NCBI RefSeq assembly: GCF_022024055.1
Contig: NZ_CP091788.1
Location: forward strand, 2,542,001-2,606,000
Source: Prevotella sp. E2-28
Lineage (GTDB): Bacteria; Bacteroidota; Bacteroidia; Bacteroidales; Bacteroidaceae
Direction: 5' to 3'
Length of the DNA stretch: 64,000 nt
Shown piece by piece: positions 43,587 through 54,002 of the stretch. The notes under the pieces are model-generated. The model saw only the letters and a program-made list of their open reading frames with translations, was not told the origin of the DNA and ran no database searches. Each line of letters begins with the position of its first letter. Position 1 is the stretch's first letter. A program made the position numbers and the translations under genes.

Positions 43587-45134
43587 TCACTTTTTGCTAC
43601 CGTTTTCCGCAGCTAAAACCTGCTTGATGTTCTGTTCACGATGACAGATACGCACCTCTATGCCAAACTTCTCATGGATATGTTCAGCCAGATGCTGGGC
43701 AGAATAGACGCTACGATGCTGACCACCCGTACAGCCGAAGCAGAACATCAGCGAGGTGAAGCCACGTTGAATATAGCGGTGTACATGAGCATCAGCCAGT
43801 TTATAGACGCTGTCAAGGAAGGTCAGAATCTCGCCATCATCCTCCAAGAAGCGGATTACAGGCTCGTCAAGTCCTGTCAGTTTCTTATAGGGCTCATATC
43901 GGCCTGGGTTGTGCGTAGAACGACAGTCGAACACATAACCGCCACCATTACCACTCTCGTCCTCGGGAATTCCCTTGCCGTAAGAGAAGCTGAACACCTT
44001 AACCACCAAAGGACCTTGAGCATCGTATTTCGAGAACGTGGCAGGGCCGTCCTGAGGATGGGGCTTATAGGGGTTATTCTCCGTTATCTTATAACCATCG
44101 GCACGGGGAGCCATCGTCTCTATCTGCTGGAACTGCGGCATTTCCGTAAGGCGTGTCAACAAGGAAACAAGATAAGGATAATGGAAATCATCATTCTGAA
44201 GCAGTTCACGCAGATTCTGGATAGCCGGCGGAATACTGGCTATAAAGTGCTGTTTGCGCTCAAAATAGCCTCGGAAACCATAGGCACCAAGTACCTGCAT
44301 CACACGGAACAGCACAAACAACTGCAGGCGCTGGTCAAAATGCGGGCGTTTGGGCATCTCGATAAACTGCTGGGCGGCCTCATAATATTCATCTAACAAC
44401 TCGCTGCGAAGTTTCTCAGGATACTTTGCACTGGCCTGCCAAAGGAATGACGCCAAATCATAGTAGAACGGCCCACGACGGCCACCTTGGAAATCAATGA
44501 AATAAGGATTTCCCTTATCATCAAGCATCACATTACGTGCCTGAAAATCCCTATAGAGGAAACTATCACAAGATTCTGCCGTCAGGTCTTTCACCAGCAA
44601 ACGGAAGTCGGCCTCCAACTTCAACTCGTGGAAATCGAGTTCTGTGGCTTTAAGGAAACAATACTTAAAGTAATTGAGGTCGAAAAGTATGCCTTCAGCA
44701 TCAAACTCTGGCTGAGGATAACAATGAGAGAAATCAAGCTCACGAGCGCCACGGAACTGTATATTCGGCAATTCACGAATAGTACGTTTCAACAGTTCCT
44801 GCTCTGCCAAAGTATAGCGTCCGCCAGCCTCGCGTCCACCACGGATAGCGTCAAAAAGCGACACAGAACCTAAGTCGGTCTGCAAATAGCGCAACTCATC
44901 ACTGCTCACTGCAAGTATCTGAGGGACAGGAAGTTTTCGCATAGAAAAATGACGAGCCAGATAGACAAAGGCATGATTCTCGTCACGACTGGTACCTATG
45001 CATCCCACAACGCTACCCCCATCAGCATCTGTAAACCTGTAATACGCACGGTTACTACCTGCTCCAGGGAGCTTCTCTGTCGTTGCGGGCTCTGCGCCAC
45101 ACCATTCCTTATACAGTTCTATGAGTTGTTTCAT
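43587..45134 (-). CDS. AmgK-like sugar kinase fused to a RapZ C-terminal domain
   Basis: A 515-residue two-domain protein. Residues 1-335 form an aminoglycoside-phosphotransferase-type kinase: GAGSNRAYYRF, DLGSVSLFDAI, FLYRDFQARNVML (catalytic Asp) and YFIDFQGGRRGP (DFG-like metal site). After a linker, residues about 385-510 match the RapZ C-terminal domain (VKVFSFSYGKGIPEDESG, GGYVFDCRSTHNPGRY, CFGCTGGQHRSVYSAQHLAEHI). In E. coli that domain binds glucosamine-6-phosphate. The N-terminal P-loop ATPase of RapZ is missing. AmgK phosphorylates MurNAc/GlcNAc at C1, so the protein may couple recycling to amino-sugar sensing. The start at 45134 follows a promoter at 45159-45166. Confidence 0.85.
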   Translation of the reverse strand: MKQLIELYKEWCGAEPATTEKLPGAGSNRAYYRFTDADGGSVVGCIGTSRDENHAFVYLARHFSMRKLPVPQILAVSSDELRYLQTDLGSVSLFDAIRGGREAGGRYTLAEQELLKRTIRELPNIQFRGARELDFSHCYPQPEFDAEGILFDLNYFKYCFLKATELDFHELKLEADFRLLVKDLTAESCDSFLYRDFQARNVMLDDKGNPYFIDFQGGRRGPFYYDLASFLWQASAKYPEKLRSELLDEYYEAAQQFIEMPKRPHFDQRLQLFVLFRVMQVLGAYGFRGYFERKQHFIASIPPAIQNLRELLQNDDFHYPYLVSLLTRLTEMPQFQQIETMAPRADGYKITENNPYKPHPQDGPATFSKYDAQGPLVVKVFSFSYGKGIPEDESGNGGGYVFDCRSTHNPGRYEPYKKLTGLDEPVIRFLEDDGEILTFLDSVYKLADAHVHRYIQRGFTSLMFCFGCTGGQHRSVYSAQHLAEHIHEKFGIEVRICHREQNIKQVLAAENGSKK

Positions 45135-45158
45135 ACTATCACATTTACTTTTCGTCCG

Positions 45159-45166
45159 CAAAGATA
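45159..45166 (-). promoter_or_regulatory. Promoter -7 element for the kinase/RapZ gene
   Basis: TATCTTTG on the minus strand; leader about 18 nt. Confidence 0.7.
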
Positions 45167-45195
45167 ATACTTTTTTAGGAAATCTCCAATAATTA

Positions 45196-48108
45196 TTATT
45201 GAAACGTAACACCCATCAATCCTATCACCACGTCGTTTGACAGGGTTCGCAGGGTGAGACGTCGGAGTTTCTTCTGAGGATTCAGAGGCATACGCAGCAT
45301 CTGGGCTGCACCTCCAGGAATCTCTCGACCATAAACGCCCTTGATATCCAATGCCTTTCCTAAGTCACGGCTCACAGTACCCGTACCCAGACAAACACGA
45401 TACGGGCGAAGAGGGTTTGTATAGAACGCCTTGCCATCTACGTAATAGTCTTGCTCTATAGGGCACCAGTTGTCAGGATTCCTCAATGCCAATGTGTCAG
45501 TAGTATTGTCAGTATAGGTCACAACAACGAGGCCGTTATCTATTCGGCTCTGCATGTGATTCGTACTACCTGCCATCAGCAGATAAGCCGCAGAAGCCTT
45601 GCCTTTCAAGGGCACAACGATACCGTCAGGATAGTTGTCCCAGAGCGATGTATAAACGATATTCCAGCCCTCCTTAGGTGTACGGAAAGGCACGCCAGCC
45701 ACAGAGAACGTGTTATCCTGAATCAACGTACGGAATACGGAGTCATTGATCACAGGGGTATATTGCGGATGACACCACTCGCCCACTCCCTGCACAGGAA
45801 TCTGAAGGGTCGTGGTCTGAGGACGAGGCGACAGGTACTGATTCTTGAAGATATCATCCACCTCACTATTGAAGTAGCCAGAGATATCCTGCATCTTGAA
45901 GGGCTTTGAAAGGTCGGGCTCGTCGAGTCCTAAGCTGCGCGGGGCGCCTACGATATGATGCGAAGTGCTAATCACATATCCAGTTCTTTCCACTTTTATC
46001 ACCTGATGATGCTCCGAGGTGCCCTCGATATCGCGATAGCCACCCATACCTGTATTCAGACGGATCACGATCTTCAGTGGCTGACGGAAATGCTGCGTCA
46101 CCTCGAAGTGCTCCTCATCATCCTTGCATATATACTTATACTCCAAATAAGGGGTCTTTACATATGCACTATCCCATGAACTGGGGAACCCTGGACGGAT
46201 GATGCACTGACCATAGAGTGCCTGAGGGATAATGCCAAAGAGTCCCTGAACAAGCGTACGGCTGCTAATGCCAATACAGTCGCCAAAGTCACGATAGCAC
46301 TCACCACGGGCAGCGTCATAATGCGAAAGCTGTCCGAAGTTGGCTGGCGACTGTCCATAGTACATATTATCCATCACACTACCCATTAGCAGGTTGTAGC
46401 CCTGTATAGCGTCTCCTGCCTCAAAACAGGCTAACGCCGTGTGCATTGTCTCGGCCGTTGCCACATTATTGATACTCCAAGAATAAGGCATCCAGTTGGA
46501 CGTGGCAATGGTTTTATAGTTGGTATCCTCCACCTTAAAATGTGGAATATTCATCCGCACCCACCTCACGGCCTTGTAAGCCTGAGATGAAGAACAAGCC
46601 CCACAGTCAACAGGTGTGTAGATACTCCAAACAGCAGGCGATTCATGCTTACGCCTTAAACCCATAACATCTTGATACTCAGCCCATACACCTTTATCCG
46701 CTAACCATAAGCTTTTATTCATTGCCTTGAGGATAGCCTCAGCTTCTTGCTGATAAGGTTTGGCATCTTCGCCAATGATTTCTGCGATGCGAGCAGCCAA
46801 CAGATTGCCGCGATAGTTATAGGCCGACGAATGGGTCACAGCACCACCGTTATAATACAAAGCATCGCTGGCCCAGATGCAGCAGTAGGCATCATAGAGA
46901 TGGTCACCATCCGAATCATAGTTGCGTTTTTCCCAAGCCAGATGACTCTTAATGACAGGCCACATTTTGCGCATATAGGCCGTATCGGCATCATATTGGA
47001 AATGCCACAACAACTCATCCATATAGTTCAGGTTCATGTCGTAATGATGCATCTGGTCGTTGCGCTCCGGATTTCTGCAGATATAACCATTAGAGTACAT
47101 CTGTGTGCCCCACTTCTTCTCGGCACGAGCCATATTCATCTTCGCATCCTGAGAGGGATGAGGTATTGTAGGCTCCACGTTAGTCACCTGACTCTTAGCA
47201 TAGGCATCGAAATGACTGATCTGGCGGTCATTCCAGCCCAGCACATCGCCTACGTAAGCAGCACGCCAGCCAGCCAACGGCATACGCCAGCCAATACATC
47301 CGTGAAGCCACGTCTTTCCGTCCCAATCGCCATCAGCTGCCAAAGCCAATGCACTGCCAAGCGTATTAATATAGGGATCAGGAGTCTTAAACGATATTCT
47401 GTTAGCCAAATTTCCATTATACATCACGGCTTGCAGGAACATTTTTCGGGCCTGCTCATCGCTGACAGACGATATCTGATTGATTGAGTCAATGACAAAA
47501 TAGGTCTCGCGACCTCCGTTCCAAATACTTCCAGTCAGATTTCCCTTCTTGGGTGAAGCCTCGAAACAGCCAGTTTTATCGGCACCGATGTCACCATTAC
47601 GACTGAGTTTGGGATTGGCAATATTGCATACCTCAGCACGAAAAACAGCTTCCTTATTGAAATTCTGATCATCAAACAGCCATACTGCCCCTTCCCTGTC
47701 AGGCATCGCCACCACGCTCAGTTTCAGATAGGCATCCTTTCCCCATCGCTTATCCTGCAGGCGATAGATACGCATACCATTCACATAGCTCGCCTTACAA
47801 TAGTCGGTAGAGTCAAGGGCAACGCCATTCACCTTAAAGCAGATATGACGATGATGATTTTTCTTAACTACCGCAAATACAGGGCGATCGGAAGTTTCCA
47901 GGCGCCAATCGGTATGACTACCATAAAGGGCACGCGTAAATCGGTTATTCCCGTTCTCGCAGACAAAAGCATCACCTTCAGGGAAATACTGCTGGACACG
48001 CTTTTCCTCCTTGCCATCATTATACGAGGGCAACGCGCCTGCTATCTGTGCCTCAGAAGACGAGAAACACACCAGGGCAAGCGAAAACGTCAATAGCCAA
48101 CCTTTCAT
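45196..48108 (-). CDS. Large exported protein, six-hairpin glycosidase-like (DUF4450-like)
   Basis: A 970-residue protein with a signal peptide (MKGWLLTFSLALVCFSSSEAQ). After an N-terminal beta-sandwich, a central region (about 240-640) has the helical, Trp/Tyr-rich pattern of (alpha/alpha)6 barrels (AALAADGDWDGKTWLHGCIGW, YNYRGNLLAARIAEIIG, NNVATAETMHTALACFEAGD). A long beta-rich C-terminus follows. I believe relatives are annotated as DUF4450 proteins in Bacteroidales; the exact activity is not known to me. The upstream 63-residue membrane protein overlaps it by four bases. A GH28 pectinase is nearby (50649-52004), which hints at plant polysaccharide use. Confidence 0.6.
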   Translation of the reverse strand: MKGWLLTFSLALVCFSSSEAQIAGALPSYNDGKEEKRVQQYFPEGDAFVCENGNNRFTRALYGSHTDWRLETSDRPVFAVVKKNHHRHICFKVNGVALDSTDYCKASYVNGMRIYRLQDKRWGKDAYLKLSVVAMPDREGAVWLFDDQNFNKEAVFRAEVCNIANPKLSRNGDIGADKTGCFEASPKKGNLTGSIWNGGRETYFVIDSINQISSVSDEQARKMFLQAVMYNGNLANRISFKTPDPYINTLGSALALAADGDWDGKTWLHGCIGWRMPLAGWRAAYVGDVLGWNDRQISHFDAYAKSQVTNVEPTIPHPSQDAKMNMARAEKKWGTQMYSNGYICRNPERNDQMHHYDMNLNYMDELLWHFQYDADTAYMRKMWPVIKSHLAWEKRNYDSDGDHLYDAYCCIWASDALYYNGGAVTHSSAYNYRGNLLAARIAEIIGEDAKPYQQEAEAILKAMNKSLWLADKGVWAEYQDVMGLRRKHESPAVWSIYTPVDCGACSSSQAYKAVRWVRMNIPHFKVEDTNYKTIATSNWMPYSWSINNVATAETMHTALACFEAGDAIQGYNLLMGSVMDNMYYGQSPANFGQLSHYDAARGECYRDFGDCIGISSRTLVQGLFGIIPQALYGQCIIRPGFPSSWDSAYVKTPYLEYKYICKDDEEHFEVTQHFRQPLKIVIRLNTGMGGYRDIEGTSEHHQVIKVERTGYVISTSHHIVGAPRSLGLDEPDLSKPFKMQDISGYFNSEVDDIFKNQYLSPRPQTTTLQIPVQGVGEWCHPQYTPVINDSVFRTLIQDNTFSVAGVPFRTPKEGWNIVYTSLWDNYPDGIVVPLKGKASAAYLLMAGSTNHMQSRIDNGLVVVTYTDNTTDTLALRNPDNWCPIEQDYYVDGKAFYTNPLRPYRVCLGTGTVSRDLGKALDIKGVYGREIPGGAAQMLRMPLNPQKKLRRLTLRTLSNDVVIGLMGVTFQ

Positions 48109-48296
48109 TTGCGGCGTTCCTTCCACTTTTCAATCCAATCGATAACGTAGCTTTCCAATATCGCAATAAATATCAGAAAACCTATGGCCATCACAAAAGC
48201 CCACCACAAACTATTCGTCAATTTGGCAGCATACGAATACACCACCATACACAAGGAGAACTTGACAGCCCAGCCAATAATAAACTTCCAATTCAT
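48105..48296 (-). CDS. Small membrane protein
   Basis: A 63-residue protein with two hydrophobic helices (FIIGWAVKFSLCMVVYSYAA and LWWAFVMAIGFLIFIAILES) and a basic tail (WIEKWKERRK). The start at 48296 (MNWKF) is set by the promoter at 48305-48312; the frame is longer upstream. It overlaps the start of the exported protein gene by four bases. Function unknown. Confidence 0.7.
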   Translation of the reverse strand: MNWKFIIGWAVKFSLCMVVYSYAAKLTNSLWWAFVMAIGFLIFIAILESYVIDWIEKWKERRK

Positions 48297-48304
48297 AACA
48301 GGCA

Positions 48305-48312
48305 CAAAGGTA
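48305..48312 (-). promoter_or_regulatory. Promoter -7 element for the small membrane protein
   Basis: TACCTTTG on the minus strand, nine bases from the ATG at 48296; short or no leader. Confidence 0.65.
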
Positions 48313-48345
48313 ATCGTTTTTTTTGATAACGCCAAAGAAAAAGCA

Positions 48346-48436
48346 AAATAAAAGCCGACTGTCTCACGACAACCGGCTTCAAAAACAAACTACTTAAAAA
48401 CTAATCTACTAAAACAAATCAAAAAATATCTTTTTC
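48346..48436 (-). ncRNA. Candidate small RNA (about 90 nt) between groL and the small membrane protein
   Basis: On the minus strand a full-consensus promoter (TTTG at 48474-48471, 20 nt, TACCTTTG at 48450-48443) fires into a region with no ORF. The transcript would end at a terminator-like hairpin (AAGCCG at 48379-48374 pairing with CGGCTT at 48357-48352, inner TGT/ACA), followed by TTATTTT. It ends before the next promoter, so the unit looks self-contained. No RNA family recognised. Confidence 0.5.
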
Positions 48437-48442
48437 TGTTTG

Positions 48443-48474
48443 CAAAGGTATGCATTAATTTCTTTCTCGCCAAA
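48443..48474 (-). promoter_or_regulatory. Orphan full-consensus promoter
   Basis: TTTG-N20-TACCTTTG on the minus strand, 100 nt after the groL stop and with no start codon downstream before a terminator-like hairpin. Confidence 0.75.
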
Positions 48475-48577
48475 TGATTTTATATCAAAAATTATAGTCT
48501 CTTGACATAAATCAAAGAAAATGAGACGTATTGAATACATCTCATTCCCTTTTGTTATATAGAGTTATCAATTTGGC

Positions 48578-50221
<1,644 letters not shown>

Positions 50222-50260
50222 TTAATTTTTAATGTTTAATGTATCATATAAATGTATACA

Positions 50261-50533
50261 TTACTTCTCTATGATAGCAAGCACATCGCTCTGACGCATC
50301 ATCAGGAACTTCTCACCATCAAGTTCGATTTCAGTTCCACTATACTTGCCGTAGAGCACTTCGTCACCAGCCTTCAGGATCATCTCTTCATCCTTAGTAC
50401 CCTTACCTACGGCCTTAACAATACCACGAAGGGGCTTTTCCTTTGCTGTGTCGGGAATAATGATTCCACCGATTTTCTCTTCAGCCGGTGCAGGAACTAC
50501 GAGCACGCGGTCTGCCAATGGTTTGATATTCAT
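50261..50533 (-). CDS. groS: Co-chaperonin GroES
   Basis: A 90-residue protein forming the lid of Gro[33 protein letters not shown] contains the mobile loop, and [33 protein letters not shown] is the usual C-terminal part. No -7 TAnnTTTG element is evident upstream; a sigma-54-like site may be used instead (50582-50597). Confidence 0.98.
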   Translation of the reverse strand: MNIKPLADRVLVVPAPAEEKIGGIIIPDTAKEKPLRGIVKAVGKGTKDEEMILKAGDEVLYGKYSGTEIELDGEKFLMMRQSDVLAIIEK

Positions 50534-50581
50534 AATTCTATGTATTTAATGTTTTTAATTTGAATGTTCTGCCACTGAATA

Positions 50582-50597
50582 TGCCAAAAGCGTGCCA
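50582..50597 (-). promoter_or_regulatory. Possible sigma-54-type promoter of groS-groL
   Basis: The minus strand reads TGGCACGCTTTTGGCA. GG and GC are separated by exactly 10 nt, as in the -24/-12 consensus (TGGCAC-N5-TTGCA), with one mismatch in the -12 box. It predicts a start near 50570 and a leader of about 38 nt. It overlaps the terminator of the pectinase gene, so chance is possible. Confidence 0.45.
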
Positions 50598-50629
50598 AAC
50601 TGACTTCACTGACAATTTGACACGCTTTT
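50586..50629 (-). terminator. Terminator of the GH28 gene
   Basis: AAAAGCGTG (50586-50594) pairs with CACGCTTTT (50621-50629), and CAAA with TTTG inside; located 20 nt after the GH28 stop. Confidence 0.7.
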
Positions 50630-50648
50630 GTTTGTCTTTCAATTCTCG

Positions 50649-52004
50649 CTAATCTTTCTTCACATCGTTTATTACGACATTCTTGACATGACAATTCTCA
50701 ATAAACGAAGGACTGAAAGCCTCCTTCTTATCCGTCACCTTGATATTCTCAAAAGAAAAATCTTTCAGACGGTATTTATCAGAAGTGCCCACATCGAAGA
50801 AATTCTGACAATCCATCTGGATATTACGAATTGTAATGTTATCACATTGCGAAAGGGGCATATCCTTACGTTCTTCCGGCTTAAAGAACTGCGTCCAAGG
50901 ACGTACAACAAGGAAAGAAGTACAATCGCCAGTAAGGTCTTCCACTGTAACATACTCATAATGCTGAGGCGTATCCGGGCGCATCTTCAACCAAATAACA
51001 CGATTAGCTTCATGAACCTTACAACGACGAAGTATTACATTCTTGTCGTGAAGGCTTTCAGAGCCCAACGTCATACAGCCATGCACTTTGCCATAAGTAC
51101 AATCGCTGACTATAATATTCTCGCAAGGACCGTTATCAGGCATCGTGTCAGCCCACGTACCCTTACCGCCTTTCAGCACGACAGCATCATCACAAACGCT
51201 CATATAGCATCCGCTAACCAACACGTTCTTGCACACATCCAAGTCGATTGCATCACTCGATGGAGCCCCGCGTTTAGGATCTACAGGCGTCACATTATTA
51301 GTCGGCGCAAAGATGTAGCATCCCAGATAGCGCACGTTCTCACATTTATAGAGGTGATTAGTCCAGAAAGCCGAATTAATGATACGTACATCCTGCACAG
51401 TAATATTCTTACTATTTGAGATATACACATTTCGAGGGCGCATCGCCTCCAAGTTCGTACAGTTCTTATTAATCTTTCTGCGAATCCAAAATTCCTCCCA
51501 GAAAGCATGACCATTACCGTTAATCGTACCAGGACCCGTAATGGTAAAGCCATCCACGCCATCGGCATTCACCAGCGCTGCAAAATAGTCGAGCGTCTGT
51601 CCCTCCAAACGTGTCTTCAAAATCTTATAATCACGAATACGGTCACTACCACGCAGTTCACCATTTTCTTCAATCAGCAGATGCGTACCTGGCTTAAAAA
51701 ACAGCGACCCACTGACCACGAAGCCACGAGGCACCACAATCACGCCCCCACCCTCGTTAGCACAACGGTCAATCACAGCCTGTATTTTCTCTGTCTGAAC
51801 CTGTTCCGAGTAGTTCTTTACACCATAATCGGTTATCACGTACCGCTTACCCAACTTTCCAACATCAACCCTTGAAGTATCGCTGAACCATTCTGAAATA
51901 GGTGTTCCATCAGGCCATAGATCCTGTTTCGCCACCTTTTTCTTTCCCATAGCCACCGTGCAGAGCATCAGTATGGCAAAGCCTAGTATCAATTTCTGTT
52001 TCAT
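50649..52004 (-). CDS. GH28-family polygalacturonase-like enzyme
   Basis: A 451-residue exported protein (MKQKLILGFAILMLCTVAMG signal). The middle is a right-handed beta-helix with GPGTINGNGHAFWEE, APSSDAIDLDVC and SVCDDAVVLKGG (the catalytic aspartates of GH28), GCMTLGSE (a variant of the GHG motif) and VIWLKMR (the RIK-type region). GH28 enzymes hydrolyse galacturonic-acid linkages in pectin. Here it stands alone, without SusCD genes next to it. Own promoter at 52040-52047. Confidence 0.85.
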   Translation of the reverse strand: MKQKLILGFAILMLCTVAMGKKKVAKQDLWPDGTPISEWFSDTSRVDVGKLGKRYVITDYGVKNYSEQVQTEKIQAVIDRCANEGGGVIVVPRGFVVSGSLFFKPGTHLLIEENGELRGSDRIRDYKILKTRLEGQTLDYFAALVNADGVDGFTITGPGTINGNGHAFWEEFWIRRKINKNCTNLEAMRPRNVYISNSKNITVQDVRIINSAFWTNHLYKCENVRYLGCYIFAPTNNVTPVDPKRGAPSSDAIDLDVCKNVLVSGCYMSVCDDAVVLKGGKGTWADTMPDNGPCENIIVSDCTYGKVHGCMTLGSESLHDKNVILRRCKVHEANRVIWLKMRPDTPQHYEYVTVEDLTGDCTSFLVVRPWTQFFKPEERKDMPLSQCDNITIRNIQMDCQNFFDVGTSDKYRLKDFSFENIKVTDKKEAFSPSFIENCHVKNVVINDVKKD

Positions 52005-52039
52005 TCTTTTAATTATGCTTTATGATTAGTTTCGTGGTG

Positions 52040-52047
52040 CAAAGATA
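52040..52047 (-). promoter_or_regulatory. Promoter -7 element for the GH28 gene
   Basis: TATCTTTG on the minus strand; leader about 30 nt. Confidence 0.7.
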
Positions 52048-52121
52048 GTGCATACAGAGCAAAAAACCAAACAAAGTCAACATTTTGTAGATTTTTTGCA
52101 TGAAGATAAAAAAAAATATTG

Positions 52122-52129
52122 TAACTTTG
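52122..52129 (+). promoter_or_regulatory. Promoter -7 element for the sppA operon
   Basis: TAACTTTG, 38 nt before the sppA ATG; divergent from the GH28 promoter. Confidence 0.7.
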
Positions 52130-52167
52130 CACAGAATAAGCTTAAACCTAAAGATTAGAAAAGAATT

Positions 52168-53961
52168 ATGAAAGAGTTCTTCAAGTACACATTAGCTACC
52201 ATTTGCGGCATTATCACACTTGGTATTGTAGCAGGAATCATTATGATGATTTCATTTGCCGGTATGATGGCAAGTGGGAATGCCACAACCGAGATAAAAG
52301 AAAACTCGGTATTAGTGTTCAGATTGAACGGGGCTATCAATGAGCGTTCCGAAGAAGGCACGCCTTTTGACGCGTTGCTTGGCGCAGCCGACATGTCTAG
52401 CATGGGACTGGACGATATTCTTTGCGCCATCAAGAAGGCAAAAGAGAACGATGACATCAAAGGTATCTACATTGAGGGTGGCGTCACCACCTTCGACTCA
52501 CCCGCTACGGCTCAACAAATCCGTGATGCACTGGAGGACTTCAAAAAGAGTGGAAAATGGATCATCGCATATGCGGATCAATATTTACAGGCCAGCTATT
52601 ACGTTGCATCTGTAGCCGACAGTCTGTTTATCAACAAGACTGGCATGATAGATTTCAAAGGTATGGGTGGCAAAGGTTACTACTGGACTGGGCTCTACGA
52701 GAAGCTCGGTATAAAATACCAATGTACGCGCGTAGGAAAATACAAGAGTGCTGTTGAAAGTGTCACTCGCAAGGATATGAGTGAAAATGACCGCGAGCAA
52801 CGTATGGCTATGTATCAGGGAATCTGGCAACACTGGTTAAAGCAGATGGCCGAAAGCCGTAAGGTAACAGCAGAGCAGCTGAACAAAGTTGCCGACGACA
52901 GCATCATGGTCTTCGCCAGCATAAATGACTACAAGACAGTTAAACTGATTGATGGCGCGATGTACCCAGAAGCTATCAAGAACGTCATCAAGGGTAAGCT
53001 AGGACTTGACGAGGACGACGAAATCAACCAAGTGATGATGAGTGATATGCTCAACTTGCCAGAAGATGATAAGGAAGAAGGTGGAAAGATTGCCATCTAC
53101 TACGCCTACGGCGAAATAGTTGACCAGCCCCTTAGCGGATTCTCATCAGAGCATGCGATTATTGGCAGCAAAACTGTAGAAGATTTACAGAAGTTGGCTA
53201 AAGACGATGATATCAAAGCCGTAGTAATGCGCGTCAATTCTCCTGGCGGTAGCGCAGTAGCCAGCGAACAGATTTGGCATGCCATCAAGATGCTGAAAGA
53301 GAAGAAGCCCGTTGTTGTATCCATGGGTGGCTATGCTGCCTCTGGTGGTTACATGATCAGTGCTCCCGCCAACTTTATCGTCGCAGAGCCTACCACCGTC
53401 ACTGGTTCTATTGGCATCTTTGGTTTGATTCCTAATGTCAGTGAACTGGTCAGCGAGAAGCTAGGTATCACTTGGGATGGTGTGCAGACCAACAAACACA
53501 GCGACTATGAAACCAACCTCGTCTTCACAAAAGACAACGAAGAAGAACTCAAATATATGCAGACTTACGTGGATCGTGGTTACGACACATTCCTCGGCAT
53601 CGTTGCTGAAGGTCGTGGAATGACGAAAGAACAGGTACATGAGATTGCACAAGGCCGCGTATGGGTGGCTACTGATGCTTTACCCATTAAGCTCGTTGAC
53701 AAGATTGGTTCACTTGACGATGCTGTCAAAAAGGCAGCCGAACTGGCTGAGTGCAGTGAATATTACACAGCTTCTTATCCTGAACAGCCTAGTTGGATTG
53801 ATCAGTTGCTGGCTGCTACAGAGGATTCTAAAGGAACTTATTTGGATCAGCAGTTACAAGAAACACTTGGTGAACTCTATGAGCCAATCATTGAGCTACG
53901 CAAGGACCGTCAGCGCAACCGTCTGCAGGCTCGCATGCCATTCACCACTGTGATTAAATAA
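52168..53961 (+). CDS. sppA: Signal peptide peptidase SppA (67K type)
   Basis: A 597-residue membrane-anchored serine protease that digests leftover signal peptides. One N-terminal TM (TLATICGIITLGIVAGIIMMISF) precedes two tandem protease-like domains. The catalytic Lys is in RVGKYKSAVESVTR in the first domain and the nucleophilic Ser in MGGYAASGGYMIS in the second, as in the long SppA form. NSPGGSAVASEQIW is the second conserved block. It is the first gene of an operon with lpxK, punA and thiL. Confidence 0.93.
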   Translation: MKEFFKYTLATICGIITLGIVAGIIMMISFAGMMASGNATTEIKENSVLVFRLNGAINERSEEGTPFDALLGAADMSSMGLDDILCAIKKAKENDDIKGIYIEGGVTTFDSPATAQQIRDALEDFKKSGKWIIAYADQYLQASYYVASVADSLFINKTGMIDFKGMGGKGYYWTGLYEKLGIKYQCTRVGKYKSAVESVTRKDMSENDREQRMAMYQGIWQHWLKQMAESRKVTAEQLNKVADDSIMVFASINDYKTVKLIDGAMYPEAIKNVIKGKLGLDEDDEINQVMMSDMLNLPEDDKEEGGKIAIYYAYGEIVDQPLSGFSSEHAIIGSKTVEDLQKLAKDDDIKAVVMRVNSPGGSAVASEQIWHAIKMLKEKKPVVVSMGGYAASGGYMISAPANFIVAEPTTVTGSIGIFGLIPNVSELVSEKLGITWDGVQTNKHSDYETNLVFTKDNEEELKYMQTYVDRGYDTFLGIVAEGRGMTKEQVHEIAQGRVWVATDALPIKLVDKIGSLDDAVKKAAELAECSEYYTASYPEQPSWIDQLLAATEDSKGTYLDQQLQETLGELYEPIIELRKDRQRNRLQARMPFTTVIK

Positions 53962-54002
53962 TCCACGAAAGAAAAGTAACATTGTAACGAAAGAAAACAA
54001 TT

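Noticed and set aside
46747..47487. A 246-codon open frame antisense to the six-hairpin-type gene
   Set aside because: Codon content is a shadow of the opposite gene, no promoter or recognisable domain; the same applies to long antisense frames over guaA, the MurU-like, kinase/RapZ and GH28 genes.
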